Origin: Pontibacter chinhatensis
GTDB lineage: Bacteria; Bacteroidota; Bacteroidia; Cytophagales; Hymenobacteraceae
Assembly (NCBI RefSeq): GCF_900113285.1
Contig: NZ_FOOT01000003.1
Location: 434,001 to 498,000 of the forward strand
DNA: 64,000 nucleotides
Direction of reading: 5' to 3'
The first letter of the stretch is position 1, and every line of letters begins with the position of its first letter. The position numbers were made by a program, and so were the translations under genes. Below the pieces are notes generated by a model that was not told the origin of the DNA, did not search any database, and saw only the letters and a list, made by a program, of their open reading frames with translations. Below, in pieces: positions 56,488 through 64,000 of the stretch.

Positions 56488-58311
56488 TCATGCACCTGCA
56501 CCACTTTCAGTAGAACGAAGATGATCGAAAAGTATAGCGGCTTTTGCCTTGCCCACCTCAGCCGTTAGCTGATCCAGGGAAAGCTCGCGCAACTTCTTAA
56601 CGGATCTATACTTCTGCAGGAGCGCGTCTGCAGTAGAGGAGCCAATACCCTTGATGTCGGTCAGCTCAGTTTTTAAGGTGCCTGCATCCCGCTTGCTGCG
56701 GTGAAAGGTAATAGCAAACCGGTGCGCCTCGTTTCGGAGCCGCTGTATTAGCTTCAACGACTCGGATTTCTTGTCAATATAGAGCGGCAGAGAATCGCCA
56801 GGGTAGAAGATTTCTTCCAGGCGCTTAGCAATGCCCACCACGGCTATCTTACCATACAAGTTCAAATCTCGAAGCGCTTTGACGGCCATACTCAATTGAC
56901 CCTTGCCCCCATCGATGATAATGAGTTGCGGGAGAGGCTGGTTCTCGTCGAGCAGGCGGCGGTAGCGGCGGGTAACAATCTCATACATCGACTCGAAATC
57001 GTTGGGCCCTACAACCGTTTTGATGTTGAAGTGGCGGTAATCCTTTTTGCTCGGCTTGCCGTTCTTAAAGCACACCATCGAGGCCACCGGGTTGTCGCCC
57101 TGAAAGTTGGAGTTGTCAAAGCACTCGATCTGGCGAGGAAGTTCTGTCAGGCGAAGGTCCTTCTTCAGCGTTTCAAGTACACGCAGCTCGCGCTGCTCAT
57201 TCTTCTCCTTATACTTCTCCTGCCGTCCCTCACGCTCTTTGCGTAAGTATAAAGCGTTTTTCAGGGACAGGTTAAGCAGCTTTCTTTTATCTCCAATCTG
57301 TGGGTAAGTTACCGTCACGTTATCGAGCGGTAGCTGCAGCTCGATGTTCGTGATTATCTCGCGGGAGGTGCTTTCAAACTCCTGTCGCAGCTGTACGATT
57401 ACAGAGGCAAGTATCTCCGCATCCTCCTCGTCTAGTTTCTTCTCTAACTCCAGCGACTGGGTAAGTATAATGGAGCCGTTCATCACCTTCAGGTAGTTGA
57501 TGAAAGCACATTCCTCGTTGCTGGTGATGGTAAAGACATCGATGTTGGTGAGCGTATTACTCACAACGGTAGACTTGGCCTGGAAATCCTCCAGCAACTC
57601 GAGCTTTTGTTTATACTTGTGCGCCACCTCAAACTGATAGTCAGCGGCGGCGGCGGCCATCTGTTCCTTAAAGTATATTTTGGCCACGGAGAGGTTGCCA
57701 GAAAGTATGTTCCGGATCTGGGAAATGTTGGCGTTATACTCCGTCTCGTCCATCAGCGCCTCGCAGGGGCCCTTGCAGTTGCCGATGTGGTACTCCAGGC
57801 ATACCTTGAACTTACCGGCCGCAATATTTTCCGGGGAGAGGTTATAGGTACATGTGCGGATGGGGTACAGGGTACGGATAAGATCCAGCAGCACGTTCAT
57901 GGTCGTCACGCTGGGGTAAGGGCCAAAGTAACGTGAACCGTCGTTCTTCTTGTTGCGTGTGCTGATAACGCGCGGGAACCGCTCGTTTACGATGCAGATG
58001 TAGGGGTATGTTTTGCCATCCTTCAGCAGGATGTTATACTTAGGCTGATACTGTTTGATGAGGTTGTTCTCGAGCAGGAAAGCATCGGCCTCCGTGTCTA
58101 CAATCGTAAACTCGATGTCCTTAATCTGCGAGACGAGCTTCAGCGTTTTTTTATTATGCTGGGCAGAGCGATTGAAATAGGAACTAACGCGTTTCCTGAT
58201 ATCAATCGCTTTGCCAACATAGATGATGTCATGCTCGTCGAAGAACTTGTAGATGCCGGGTTTATGCGGCAGGTGCGGTATTTTCTCCTTCAGCTTCTCG
58301 TTTGCTGGCAT
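56488..58311 (-). CDS. uvrC: Excinuclease ABC subunit C
   Basis: 607 residues, the standard length. GIY-YIG nuclease at the start (PGIYKFFDEHDIIYVGKA), UVR domain near 200-240 (EVAHKYKQKLELLEDFQA), RNase H-like second nuclease (ECFDNSNFQGDNPVASMVCF with D, then NIKTV), and a tandem HhH near the end (LTDIKGIGSSTADALLQKYR). It makes the dual incisions of nucleotide excision repair. Eight exact AAGTATA/TATACTT copies lie within it. Stop at 56488; ATG 12 bases past PBP1A's stop. Confidence 0.97.
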   Translation of the reverse strand: MPANEKLKEKIPHLPHKPGIYKFFDEHDIIYVGKAIDIRKRVSSYFNRSAQHNKKTLKLVSQIKDIEFTIVDTEADAFLLENNLIKQYQPKYNILLKDGKTYPYICIVNERFPRVISTRNKKNDGSRYFGPYPSVTTMNVLLDLIRTLYPIRTCTYNLSPENIAAGKFKVCLEYHIGNCKGPCEALMDETEYNANISQIRNILSGNLSVAKIYFKEQMAAAAADYQFEVAHKYKQKLELLEDFQAKSTVVSNTLTNIDVFTITSNEECAFINYLKVMNGSIILTQSLELEKKLDEEDAEILASVIVQLRQEFESTSREIITNIELQLPLDNVTVTYPQIGDKRKLLNLSLKNALYLRKEREGRQEKYKEKNEQRELRVLETLKKDLRLTELPRQIECFDNSNFQGDNPVASMVCFKNGKPSKKDYRHFNIKTVVGPNDFESMYEIVTRRYRRLLDENQPLPQLIIIDGGKGQLSMAVKALRDLNLYGKIAVVGIAKRLEEIFYPGDSLPLYIDKKSESLKLIQRLRNEAHRFAITFHRSKRDAGTLKTELTDIKGIGSSTADALLQKYRSVKKLRELSLDQLTAEVGKAKAAILFDHLRSTESGAGA

Positions 58312-58323
58312 AAAGTAAGGGAA

Positions 58324-60633
58324 TTAGATTTCCAGGTTAAGCTCGGTGGGCAGGTTCAGAAACTCATCCTGCTGGGTTGAGTCAATCGGCACACCGCGGT
58401 TATACTTGTCACAATCTAATTCTACCGATAAAGGCATAGAAGGTTTAGGGAATGGCTCCTGTGTCAGGCCAATGGACTTATCGTTGTACACTTTCTGCAT
58501 GAAAGCGCCGTAGATAGGCATGGCCAATCGACCACCCTGGCCAAGGGCAAGCGTACGGAAGTGGATAGAGCGGTCCTCGCCACCAACCCAAACGCCGGCA
58601 ACCAAGTCAGGGGTAATGCCCATAAACCAGGCGTCAGAGTAGTTCTGGGAAGTACCGGTTTTAGCGCCCATCTCATTTTTAAGGCCATTGCGGAAGCGAA
58701 GGCCATAGTATGCGGTACCACCTGGCTCGGCAGCCGCCTTCAGCATGTGCACCATGGTATAAGCCGTTTCCTCGCTCAGGGCCTCTACCGTTTTAGGCAT
58801 GAACTCTACCAGCACGTTGCCATGCTTGTCCTCGATGCGGGTAATAAAGTTTGGCTGCACCCAGGTGCCACCGTTCACGAAAGTACCGTAAGCGCCAACC
58901 ATGTCGAACAGGGAAACATCACTTGTACCCAACACTAAGGCCGGCGTTTCATCCAAGTGTGTGGTAATGCCCATACGGCGGGCAGTTTGCGCGACAGCCG
59001 GTGCGCCCAGTTTGTTCACCAGGAAAGCAGAGATAGAGTTAACAGACTCTGCCAGGGCCTTGCGCAAGGTATAGCGCTCGCCGCTAAACTTGTTGTTGGC
59101 GTTTTTAGGGCACCACATCTTTCCGTCAGGCAGCGGGATACAGTTTTCCGTGTCCAGCACCTCGTAGCAGGGCGGGTAGCCATTCTCGATGGCGGTGGTA
59201 TACAGGAATGGTTTAAAAGTGGAGCCAGGCTGGCGGGAGCTCTGTTTCACGTGGTCATACTTGAAGTGCTTGTAGTTGATACCGCCCACCCAGGCTTTGA
59301 TATGGCCCGTCTGCGGCTCCATGGCCATAAAGCCCGTCTGCAGGAAGTGCTTGTAATGCTTGAGCGAGTCCATTGGGCTCATCACTACATCTTTCTCCCC
59401 CTCCCAGGTGAAAATCCGCATCGGGACTTTCTTGTTGAGGTAGTAGTTAATCGAGTCGTTGTCATCGCCGAAGCGCGCCTTCAGGCGGCGGTAGCGGTCG
59501 GTGCGCTTAATGGCCATTTCCGGGAAGCCCTTGAGCTCCTTCATGTTCTCATCCACCCATGGGTTACGGCCTTTCCAGTGCTCGAAGAAAACTTTCTGGC
59601 GGTCTTTCATGTGCTCTACCACAGCCTCCTCGGCATACTTCTGCATGCGCGCGTCGATGGTGGTGAAGATGCGCAGGCCGTCGGCATACAGGTCGTAGCC
59701 GTTTTCGCGGCACCACTGCAGCAGGAACTTGCTGGCCTCGGTGCGGAAGTAGGGCGCCAGGCCAATGTTGTGGCTTTCTACCCGGTAATCCAGGGAAATC
59801 TCCTCGTCTTTAAGCTTGTTGAACTCCGCATCGGTCATAAAGCCATACTTGACCATCTGAGCCAGCACCACGTTACGGCGGCGCTTGGAGTTCTCGGGGT
59901 TGAACTTGGGGCTAAAATTAGTCGGAGCTTTTAGTAGGCCAACCAGTACTGCCGATTCCTGCACATTCAGTTCCTCCGGCTTTTTGTTGAAGAAGGTCTT
60001 AGCAGCAACTTTGATACCGTAGGCGTTGGAACCAAAATCCACGGTGTTCAGGTACATTGTCATGATCTCCCGCTTGGTGTAAGAGCGCTCCAGTTTCACG
60101 GCCATGATCCACTCCTTGGTTTTCAGGATGAGCATCCCGAGGCCGGGCACATCATTCAGCACCCCGTTGTTGAGCTCCTCGCTACGCGTGTTAAAGAGGT
60201 TTTTGGCCACCTGCTGCGTCAGCGTACTGCCGCCGCCTTTCTGGTTACCGGTGATAATACCAGCCGCCACGCGTACCATGGCCTGCGGGTCAATGCCGGC
60301 GTGCTCCTCAAAACGGATGTCCTCAGTAGCCATCAGGGCGTTGATCAGGTTCTCCGGAAGCTCATCATACTCTACCGGGGAGCGGTTCTCTCGGAAGTAT
60401 TTTCCCAGGAGTTCGTTGTCGGCAGAGTATAACTCGGAAGCCACCTCGCTTTTAGGGTTCTCCAGGGTGCGCAGATCCGGCATCTCCCCAAACAAATTCA
60501 GGAAGTTTATACTTACCGTGAAGATATAAAGTACAAAAGCCGCAAAGCCGCCGATAAACAGCAGCCACAGCACCGACACTACCTTTGGGTAAAAGGATTT
60601 TTTAGGAGTAATGGTCTTTTGACGCGTAGTCAT
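58324..60633 (-). CDS. Penicillin-binding protein 1A
   Basis: 769 residues, bifunctional class A. A short cytoplasmic start and a membrane helix (VVSVLWLLFIGGFAAFVLYI) precede the glycosyltransferase (ATEDIRFEEHAGIDPQAM, GGGSTLTQQVAKNLF) and the transpeptidase with STFK in SSRQPGSTFKPF, SVN in AESVNSISAF, and KTGT in GAKTGTSQNYSDAWFMG. It polymerises and cross-links peptidoglycan in the periplasm. Four bases after sprE and 12 before uvrC on the same strand, so sprE-pbp1A-uvrC look like one transcript. Confidence 0.96.
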   Translation of the reverse strand: MTTRQKTITPKKSFYPKVVSVLWLLFIGGFAAFVLYIFTVSINFLNLFGEMPDLRTLENPKSEVASELYSADNELLGKYFRENRSPVEYDELPENLINALMATEDIRFEEHAGIDPQAMVRVAAGIITGNQKGGGSTLTQQVAKNLFNTRSEELNNGVLNDVPGLGMLILKTKEWIMAVKLERSYTKREIMTMYLNTVDFGSNAYGIKVAAKTFFNKKPEELNVQESAVLVGLLKAPTNFSPKFNPENSKRRRNVVLAQMVKYGFMTDAEFNKLKDEEISLDYRVESHNIGLAPYFRTEASKFLLQWCRENGYDLYADGLRIFTTIDARMQKYAEEAVVEHMKDRQKVFFEHWKGRNPWVDENMKELKGFPEMAIKRTDRYRRLKARFGDDNDSINYYLNKKVPMRIFTWEGEKDVVMSPMDSLKHYKHFLQTGFMAMEPQTGHIKAWVGGINYKHFKYDHVKQSSRQPGSTFKPFLYTTAIENGYPPCYEVLDTENCIPLPDGKMWCPKNANNKFSGERYTLRKALAESVNSISAFLVNKLGAPAVAQTARRMGITTHLDETPALVLGTSDVSLFDMVGAYGTFVNGGTWVQPNFITRIEDKHGNVLVEFMPKTVEALSEETAYTMVHMLKAAAEPGGTAYYGLRFRNGLKNEMGAKTGTSQNYSDAWFMGITPDLVAGVWVGGEDRSIHFRTLALGQGGRLAMPIYGAFMQKVYNDKSIGLTQEPFPKPSMPLSVELDCDKYNRGVPIDSTQQDEFLNLPTELNLEI

Positions 60634-60637
60634 GTAA

Positions 60638-63469
60638 TTAATAATTGTCTTTGAAGAAGGTCAGGTATACTTCAGGATCTTTCTTCTGTATAAATTTCTC
60701 GAAGTTGGCAGAAGAGATAACAAAGGTAAGGAATTCTACGCCTCTTATTCTACCCACCGGGGCCTGTGGCGCCTTTTGTTTGATGTTGTAAGAGGAGGCA
60801 AGCTTCAGATCCTGGAAAGAACGGGCTACCAGCATGGTTTTACCGTCTCCAAAATCCAAGGTCTCCAGCGTAAGCTTTTCATTTCTATAGTACATGTTGT
60901 TATACTTCTCATACTTCTGCCCAATGTCAGCAAAGGCCTTTTCACCTGCAGGGAAGATCAGCACAAAATAATAAGCCGAGTCTGCCTCCGTGGTATAGGC
61001 CAGTGGGTCAGCTGCCGGGTCTGCCAGGAGGGTGTCTATGGCCGTGGCCTCCTGCGTAACAGTAGTGTCTGCCTCTGATGTTGCCGGCTGCTCCGGCAGT
61101 GCCGTGTCTACTGGCTGCGGTTTAGGAGCAGGAGGCAGTACCGGCGATGCCTTGCCCGCTGATGCGGTAGCCTGTGCAATTTCTGTGCTAACTTTCTGCT
61201 CCGGGCTTAGGACAGCGGCTTCTTGCTTCGGGGCCGGTGGCGCAGGCGCCTCTGTTCTGAGCTGGTTTTTCTGTTCCAGGTCCTGGTAAGTGGCCAGCAG
61301 TTTGTCTGCCTGCTTCACCAGGGGGCTGTTCTTGTGTTCTTTCTTGAACCAGTTTAGCTTTTCGCGCAATACCTCCGGCTTCTCGGTTCGGGCCGCAACC
61401 ATGGCATCCAGAAACATAATTTTATCCTGAATGTCATTGAAAGGGTATTGTGCGGAGACCGTCTTCAGTAGCTCCACAGCTTGCTGATACTCCTGCGCCT
61501 CGTAGTGGGCATATGCTGAGTCGTACAGGGCATGTACCTTCAGGTTGTCGGCAGCGGTTTTGGCCAGGAAGCCCTCATCATCAAGCAAACGGGCATAGGT
61601 GGTGTTGGGGAACTGCTGCTTTATTTTCTGGTAGTATACCTGCTGCTGTTCCTGGTCTCCGGTGCGGCCATAGAGCAAGTATAAACTGTAGTAGGATGCG
61701 GCCGCGTGGGACGTATGCGGAAAGCGTTGCAGTAACTGCTCATAGGTGGTGATGGCCTCCTGCGGCTCCTGAAGGCTTTGGGCATAGATGCCGGCCAGGC
61801 GGAAGAGCGCTTCCTCCACCATTCGCTCCGATTGCTGCATGGCGGCGGTGCTGAGCGGCAGGTTCTGCAGGTAGGCATCCACCTGGGCTTTCATGCGTTC
61901 CTCCGGGCTAACTTCAGTTTCCGGCTCTGTTATACTTTCCGGAGTCTGTACAATCTGCACGGGCTGGGTACTGGTCTCGCCGCGGGTGCGGATGCGCCAG
62001 AAATCCTGGTTTGGGCGGTCGCCCCAGCGGCGGGTAAACTCGGCGCGTGCCGAGGCCATGGCCGAGGGGTTATCAAAGTACCATACGCCGTCGGTGTTGC
62101 TGGTGCCGAAGGTCGCGTTAGTATTGTTCGTGCGGGTCTGGTTGCGGCGGCTCTCCTGCTCCTGGCGCTGGGCCTGTTCCTGCTGCTTGGCTGCTAAGGC
62201 CAGGCGATCTTCCTCCTCGCGCTGCGCCAGGGTCTGCAAAAACTCCATGCGATCCGCCTCTGGCATGTTGGCGATGTGCTGCAGGCTGTCCTGCGTGTGG
62301 ATGGTGGTATACTGCTGGGCAAAGTCAGCCAGGATATCGCGGCGCTCGGCCACAGCCTCGTATTGGGCTGCCTGCTGCGGGTATACCTGTACGGCGCTGT
62401 CGTAGTAGGCGGCGGCCAGCTCATACTTGTTCAGGTTCTCGAAATAGATTTCACCGGCCAGTACATAACTATAGGCCTTCTGGTTGGGCAGCGCGCCTGG
62501 CGTGCGCAGCGACTGTTGCAGGTGCTCCAGGGCCTTGTCGTAGTGCTGCTGGCGCAGCTCGAAGCGCGCCATCTCATAGTATATCTTGTCGCGGTACTCC
62601 TTGTTCTTCTCGTCGCGGAGCATGCGCTGGTAATACCCTTCAATACGCTCCACCTCGTTGTTATCGGCCAGCTCAGTTACCTGCCCCAGGTTCAGGCGGC
62701 TGAAGAAACCCAGGTCGTAAGGAGGGTTGCTGCGCAGCACCTTGCTGTACTGCCGGTCGGCCTCCTTGTTCTGCCCCGTCAGCTGGTAAAGCTGCCCCAA
62801 CGTATAGCGTACACGCGAGGCGGCGTCTTTCTCGTCAAAATTAGGCAGGGAGAGGGCCAGGTTGTCAATCAATTGGGTGGTGTCGCCCTGCAGGCGGTAA
62901 TAGTGGGCCCGGGTTAAGTATAGCTCGCGGGCATTAGCCTTGTTGAGGCGCTCCTTGCGCAGGTACTCCGATACTTGCTGGGCGTTTTCCATCTCGCCTA
63001 ATACTATAAAGGAGCGCATGAGCCATACCAGCGCCTCATGCCGCTCGGCTTTGTCTTTGCCGTTGGCATTTACATACTTAAAGGTGCGTACCGCTTCCTC
63101 AAAGTTCAGCTCGTAAAAGTTTGCCTTGCCAATCAGCACATAGCTGTTGTCGACCCACTTGCTGTTGGGATGGTACTGTATTGGGAAAGAAGCTTTTTTC
63201 TTAATGTCCTCCAGGTCAGCGGCCATGGCAGTGGCTTTGGCGGTGTCGAGGGGCGGGAAGATGGGCAGCACCTGGCTATAGTCGTACACTGTTTGCTCCT
63301 GCAGCTGTTCTTCCAGCAGGCGCAGCTTCTCCTTAGCCAGAAAATAACCGTTGTAGCGGGCGGTGGTGTTGTGGTAGGCCTTGCTCATGAGGTTGTTGCG
63401 CTCGGCAGAGCAAGCCGACAACAGCAGTCCGGCAAGTATAAGAAGTATGTACAGCGGGTTCTTGTTCAA
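60638..63469 (-). CDS. T9SS/gliding lipoprotein SprE (PorW)
   Basis: About 943 residues from the TTG at 63469 (reading M-N-K-N-P-L-Y). This gives a lipoprotein signal YILLILAGLLLSACSAE; the longer open frame has no good leader. The family sign NNLMSKAYHNTTARYNGYFL follows, then many TPR-like helical repeats (residues 100-440 and 540-760), a Gln/Arg-rich linker near 440-470, and a C-terminal domain related to those near PorW ends. It is an outer-membrane T9SS component needed for secretion and gliding. It shares its transcript with PBP1A. Confidence 0.88.
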   Translation of the reverse strand: MNKNPLYILLILAGLLLSACSAERNNLMSKAYHNTTARYNGYFLAKEKLRLLEEQLQEQTVYDYSQVLPIFPPLDTAKATAMAADLEDIKKKASFPIQYHPNSKWVDNSYVLIGKANFYELNFEEAVRTFKYVNANGKDKAERHEALVWLMRSFIVLGEMENAQQVSEYLRKERLNKANARELYLTRAHYYRLQGDTTQLIDNLALSLPNFDEKDAASRVRYTLGQLYQLTGQNKEADRQYSKVLRSNPPYDLGFFSRLNLGQVTELADNNEVERIEGYYQRMLRDEKNKEYRDKIYYEMARFELRQQHYDKALEHLQQSLRTPGALPNQKAYSYVLAGEIYFENLNKYELAAAYYDSAVQVYPQQAAQYEAVAERRDILADFAQQYTTIHTQDSLQHIANMPEADRMEFLQTLAQREEEDRLALAAKQQEQAQRQEQESRRNQTRTNNTNATFGTSNTDGVWYFDNPSAMASARAEFTRRWGDRPNQDFWRIRTRGETSTQPVQIVQTPESITEPETEVSPEERMKAQVDAYLQNLPLSTAAMQQSERMVEEALFRLAGIYAQSLQEPQEAITTYEQLLQRFPHTSHAAASYYSLYLLYGRTGDQEQQQVYYQKIKQQFPNTTYARLLDDEGFLAKTAADNLKVHALYDSAYAHYEAQEYQQAVELLKTVSAQYPFNDIQDKIMFLDAMVAARTEKPEVLREKLNWFKKEHKNSPLVKQADKLLATYQDLEQKNQLRTEAPAPPAPKQEAAVLSPEQKVSTEIAQATASAGKASPVLPPAPKPQPVDTALPEQPATSEADTTVTQEATAIDTLLADPAADPLAYTTEADSAYYFVLIFPAGEKAFADIGQKYEKYNNMYYRNEKLTLETLDFGDGKTMLVARSFQDLKLASSYNIKQKAPQAPVGRIRGVEFLTFVISSANFEKFIQKKDPEVYLTFFKDNY

Positions 63470-63747
63470 AGTAGCGGCGTGCAGCAGGTTTTCGGTGCTT
63501 CTAATATATAAAGTATAAACGCATTGGCCGAGGCTAAAAGTATAGCCTTCTGCGCCACAACAGCCCACACGGCAACGCCTGCCGGGCCGATTCGCATCTT
63601 ATCTACAAAAATACAATAATCATCGGATAGTTAAGCATATAGCGCAATTGAGCCTGCTATTGAACTATACAATATTCCAAATGGTTTCAGGCCAGGTATA
63701 CTTTGCCCTGGTTGCACTGTTTTGGCACGTTGGCACGTAAAAAGGAG

Positions 63748-63755
63748 TATCTTTG
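63748..63755 (+). promoter_or_regulatory. -7 box upstream of the AtpZ/AtpI-like gene
   Basis: TATCTTTG, a perfect TAnnTTTG, lies 15 bases before the ATG. TTTG at 63721-63724 stands 23 bases upstream, slightly beyond the usual 19-21. Confidence 0.55.
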
Positions 63756-63770
63756 CAAACTTCTGAAGCC

Positions 63771-64000
63771 ATGGAACATCATCCGGAAAAAGAACAGGAA
63801 CCTGAGCAGCGCAGGCAGGATAGTATAAAACCCTATGTCAAATACTCAGGCATGGCGTTTCAGATGATCGGGGCGCTGGTGCTGGCTGCCTTTGGCGGCC
63901 GCTGGCTCGATGCCCAGGTGGGCAACGACAAGCCCTGGTTTACCATCGGCCTGCTGCTGGTGGCCGTGCTGGCCACCATGATCCTGACCATAGTCTCCAT
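63771..64000 (+). CDS. AtpZ/AtpI family protein (F0F1 ATP synthase accessory), partial
   Basis: 76 codons are visible, open to the right end of the window. After a charged start (MEHHPEKEQEPEQRRQD) it reads KPYVKYSGMAFQMIGALVLA, then AFGGRWLDAQVGNDKPWFTI and a second hydrophobic stretch LLLVAVLATMILTIVS. The two hairpin helices with AFGGRWLD are typical of AtpZ/AtpI-like proteins. Such genes stand at the head of the atp operon in Bacteroidota, so the ATP synthase genes should follow outside the window. Confidence 0.85.
   Translation, partial: MEHHPEKEQEPEQRRQDSIKPYVKYSGMAFQMIGALVLAAFGGRWLDAQVGNDKPWFTIGLLLVAVLATMILTIVS

Noticed and set aside
58957-59934. 325-codon plus-strand open frame
   Set aside because: Antisense to PBP1A, which has all catalytic motifs in the other frame.
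63513-63568. Longer N-terminus for the SprE gene starting at 63568
   Set aside because: The extra 33 codons have no signal sequence; the lipoprotein leader begins at the internal TTG.
1-64000. tRNA, rRNA, CRISPR arrays and insertion sequences
   Set aside because: No GGTTCGAATCC-type T-arm with acceptor stem, no regular repeat-spacer pattern and no transposase-like frame were seen.

Overview
This window reads as chromosomal DNA of a Bacteroidota member, most likely order Cytophagales and family Hymenobacteraceae (Pontibacter-like). That placement is an inference. It rests on a type IX secretion/gliding set (PorP/SprF, GldK, GldL, GldM, GldN, SprE/PorW), a secreted protein with a T9SS C-terminal sorting domain, Bacteroidota-restricted families (DUF4175, DUF4159, DUF4271, DUF3667, DUF4286, DUF5362), promoter elements of the TTTG / TAnnTTTG type, and the near absence of Shine-Dalgarno sequences. 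The GC content looks moderately above 50 percent. I see no tRNA, rRNA, CRISPR array, transposase or prophage.

Layout. 1-11.1 kb (minus): TldD and PmbA peptidase-like proteins, then DUF4159, a MoxR AAA ATPase, two extra uncharacterised genes, DUF58, a BatA-type protein and a DUF4175 protein; probably an envelope-associated MoxR/VWA-type chaperone system of unknown purpose. 11.3-13.1 kb: an RlpA-like protein and a DUF72 protein. 13.1-13.95 kb: repeat island. 13.95-20.6 kb (minus): a paired inactive/active M16 peptidase set, a CDP-alcohol phosphatidyltransferase, dGTPase and DUF3667. 20.6-21.2 kb: structured intergenic region that may encode an RNA, followed by an Hsp20 gene. 21.8-26.5 kb: a T9SS-exported metalloprotease-like protein and a BlaI/BlaR1 pair with a good operator/promoter. 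26.5-27.6 kb: second repeat island. 27.6-29.4 kb: LemA/TPM operon. 29.7-38.2 kb: single genes of general metabolism. 38.3-41.8 kb (minus): His-rich protein, TonB-dependent receptor and lipoprotein, probably for metal uptake. 42.1-45.1 kb: htpG and a MORN-like lipoprotein. 45.1-45.9 kb: third repeat island. 45.9-50.6 kb: YraN, phosphosugar isomerase, lipB, DUF4271, hemD. 50.7-56.3 kb: porP and gldKLMN. 56.5-63.5 kb (minus): sprE/porW, PBP1A, uvrC. 63.8 kb to the end: first gene of what is probably the F0F1 ATP synthase operon, cut by the window edge.

The most unusual signal is a hyper-abundant heptamer, AAGTATA (reverse TATACTT; AAGTATG is a frequent variant). I counted 22 exact copies in the first 4 kb and about 65 in the first 20 kb, where roughly two would be expected by base composition. 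It lies inside genes in all frames, at gene starts and stops and in intergenic DNA, but it is almost missing from gldKLMN and htpG. Its density is like that of HIP1 in cyanobacteria or uptake sequences elsewhere, and it resembles the -7 promoter element. The second theme is intergenic DNA built from dispersed, mostly palindromic repeat modules that recur in the same combinations in three islands and as inverted pairs inside operons.
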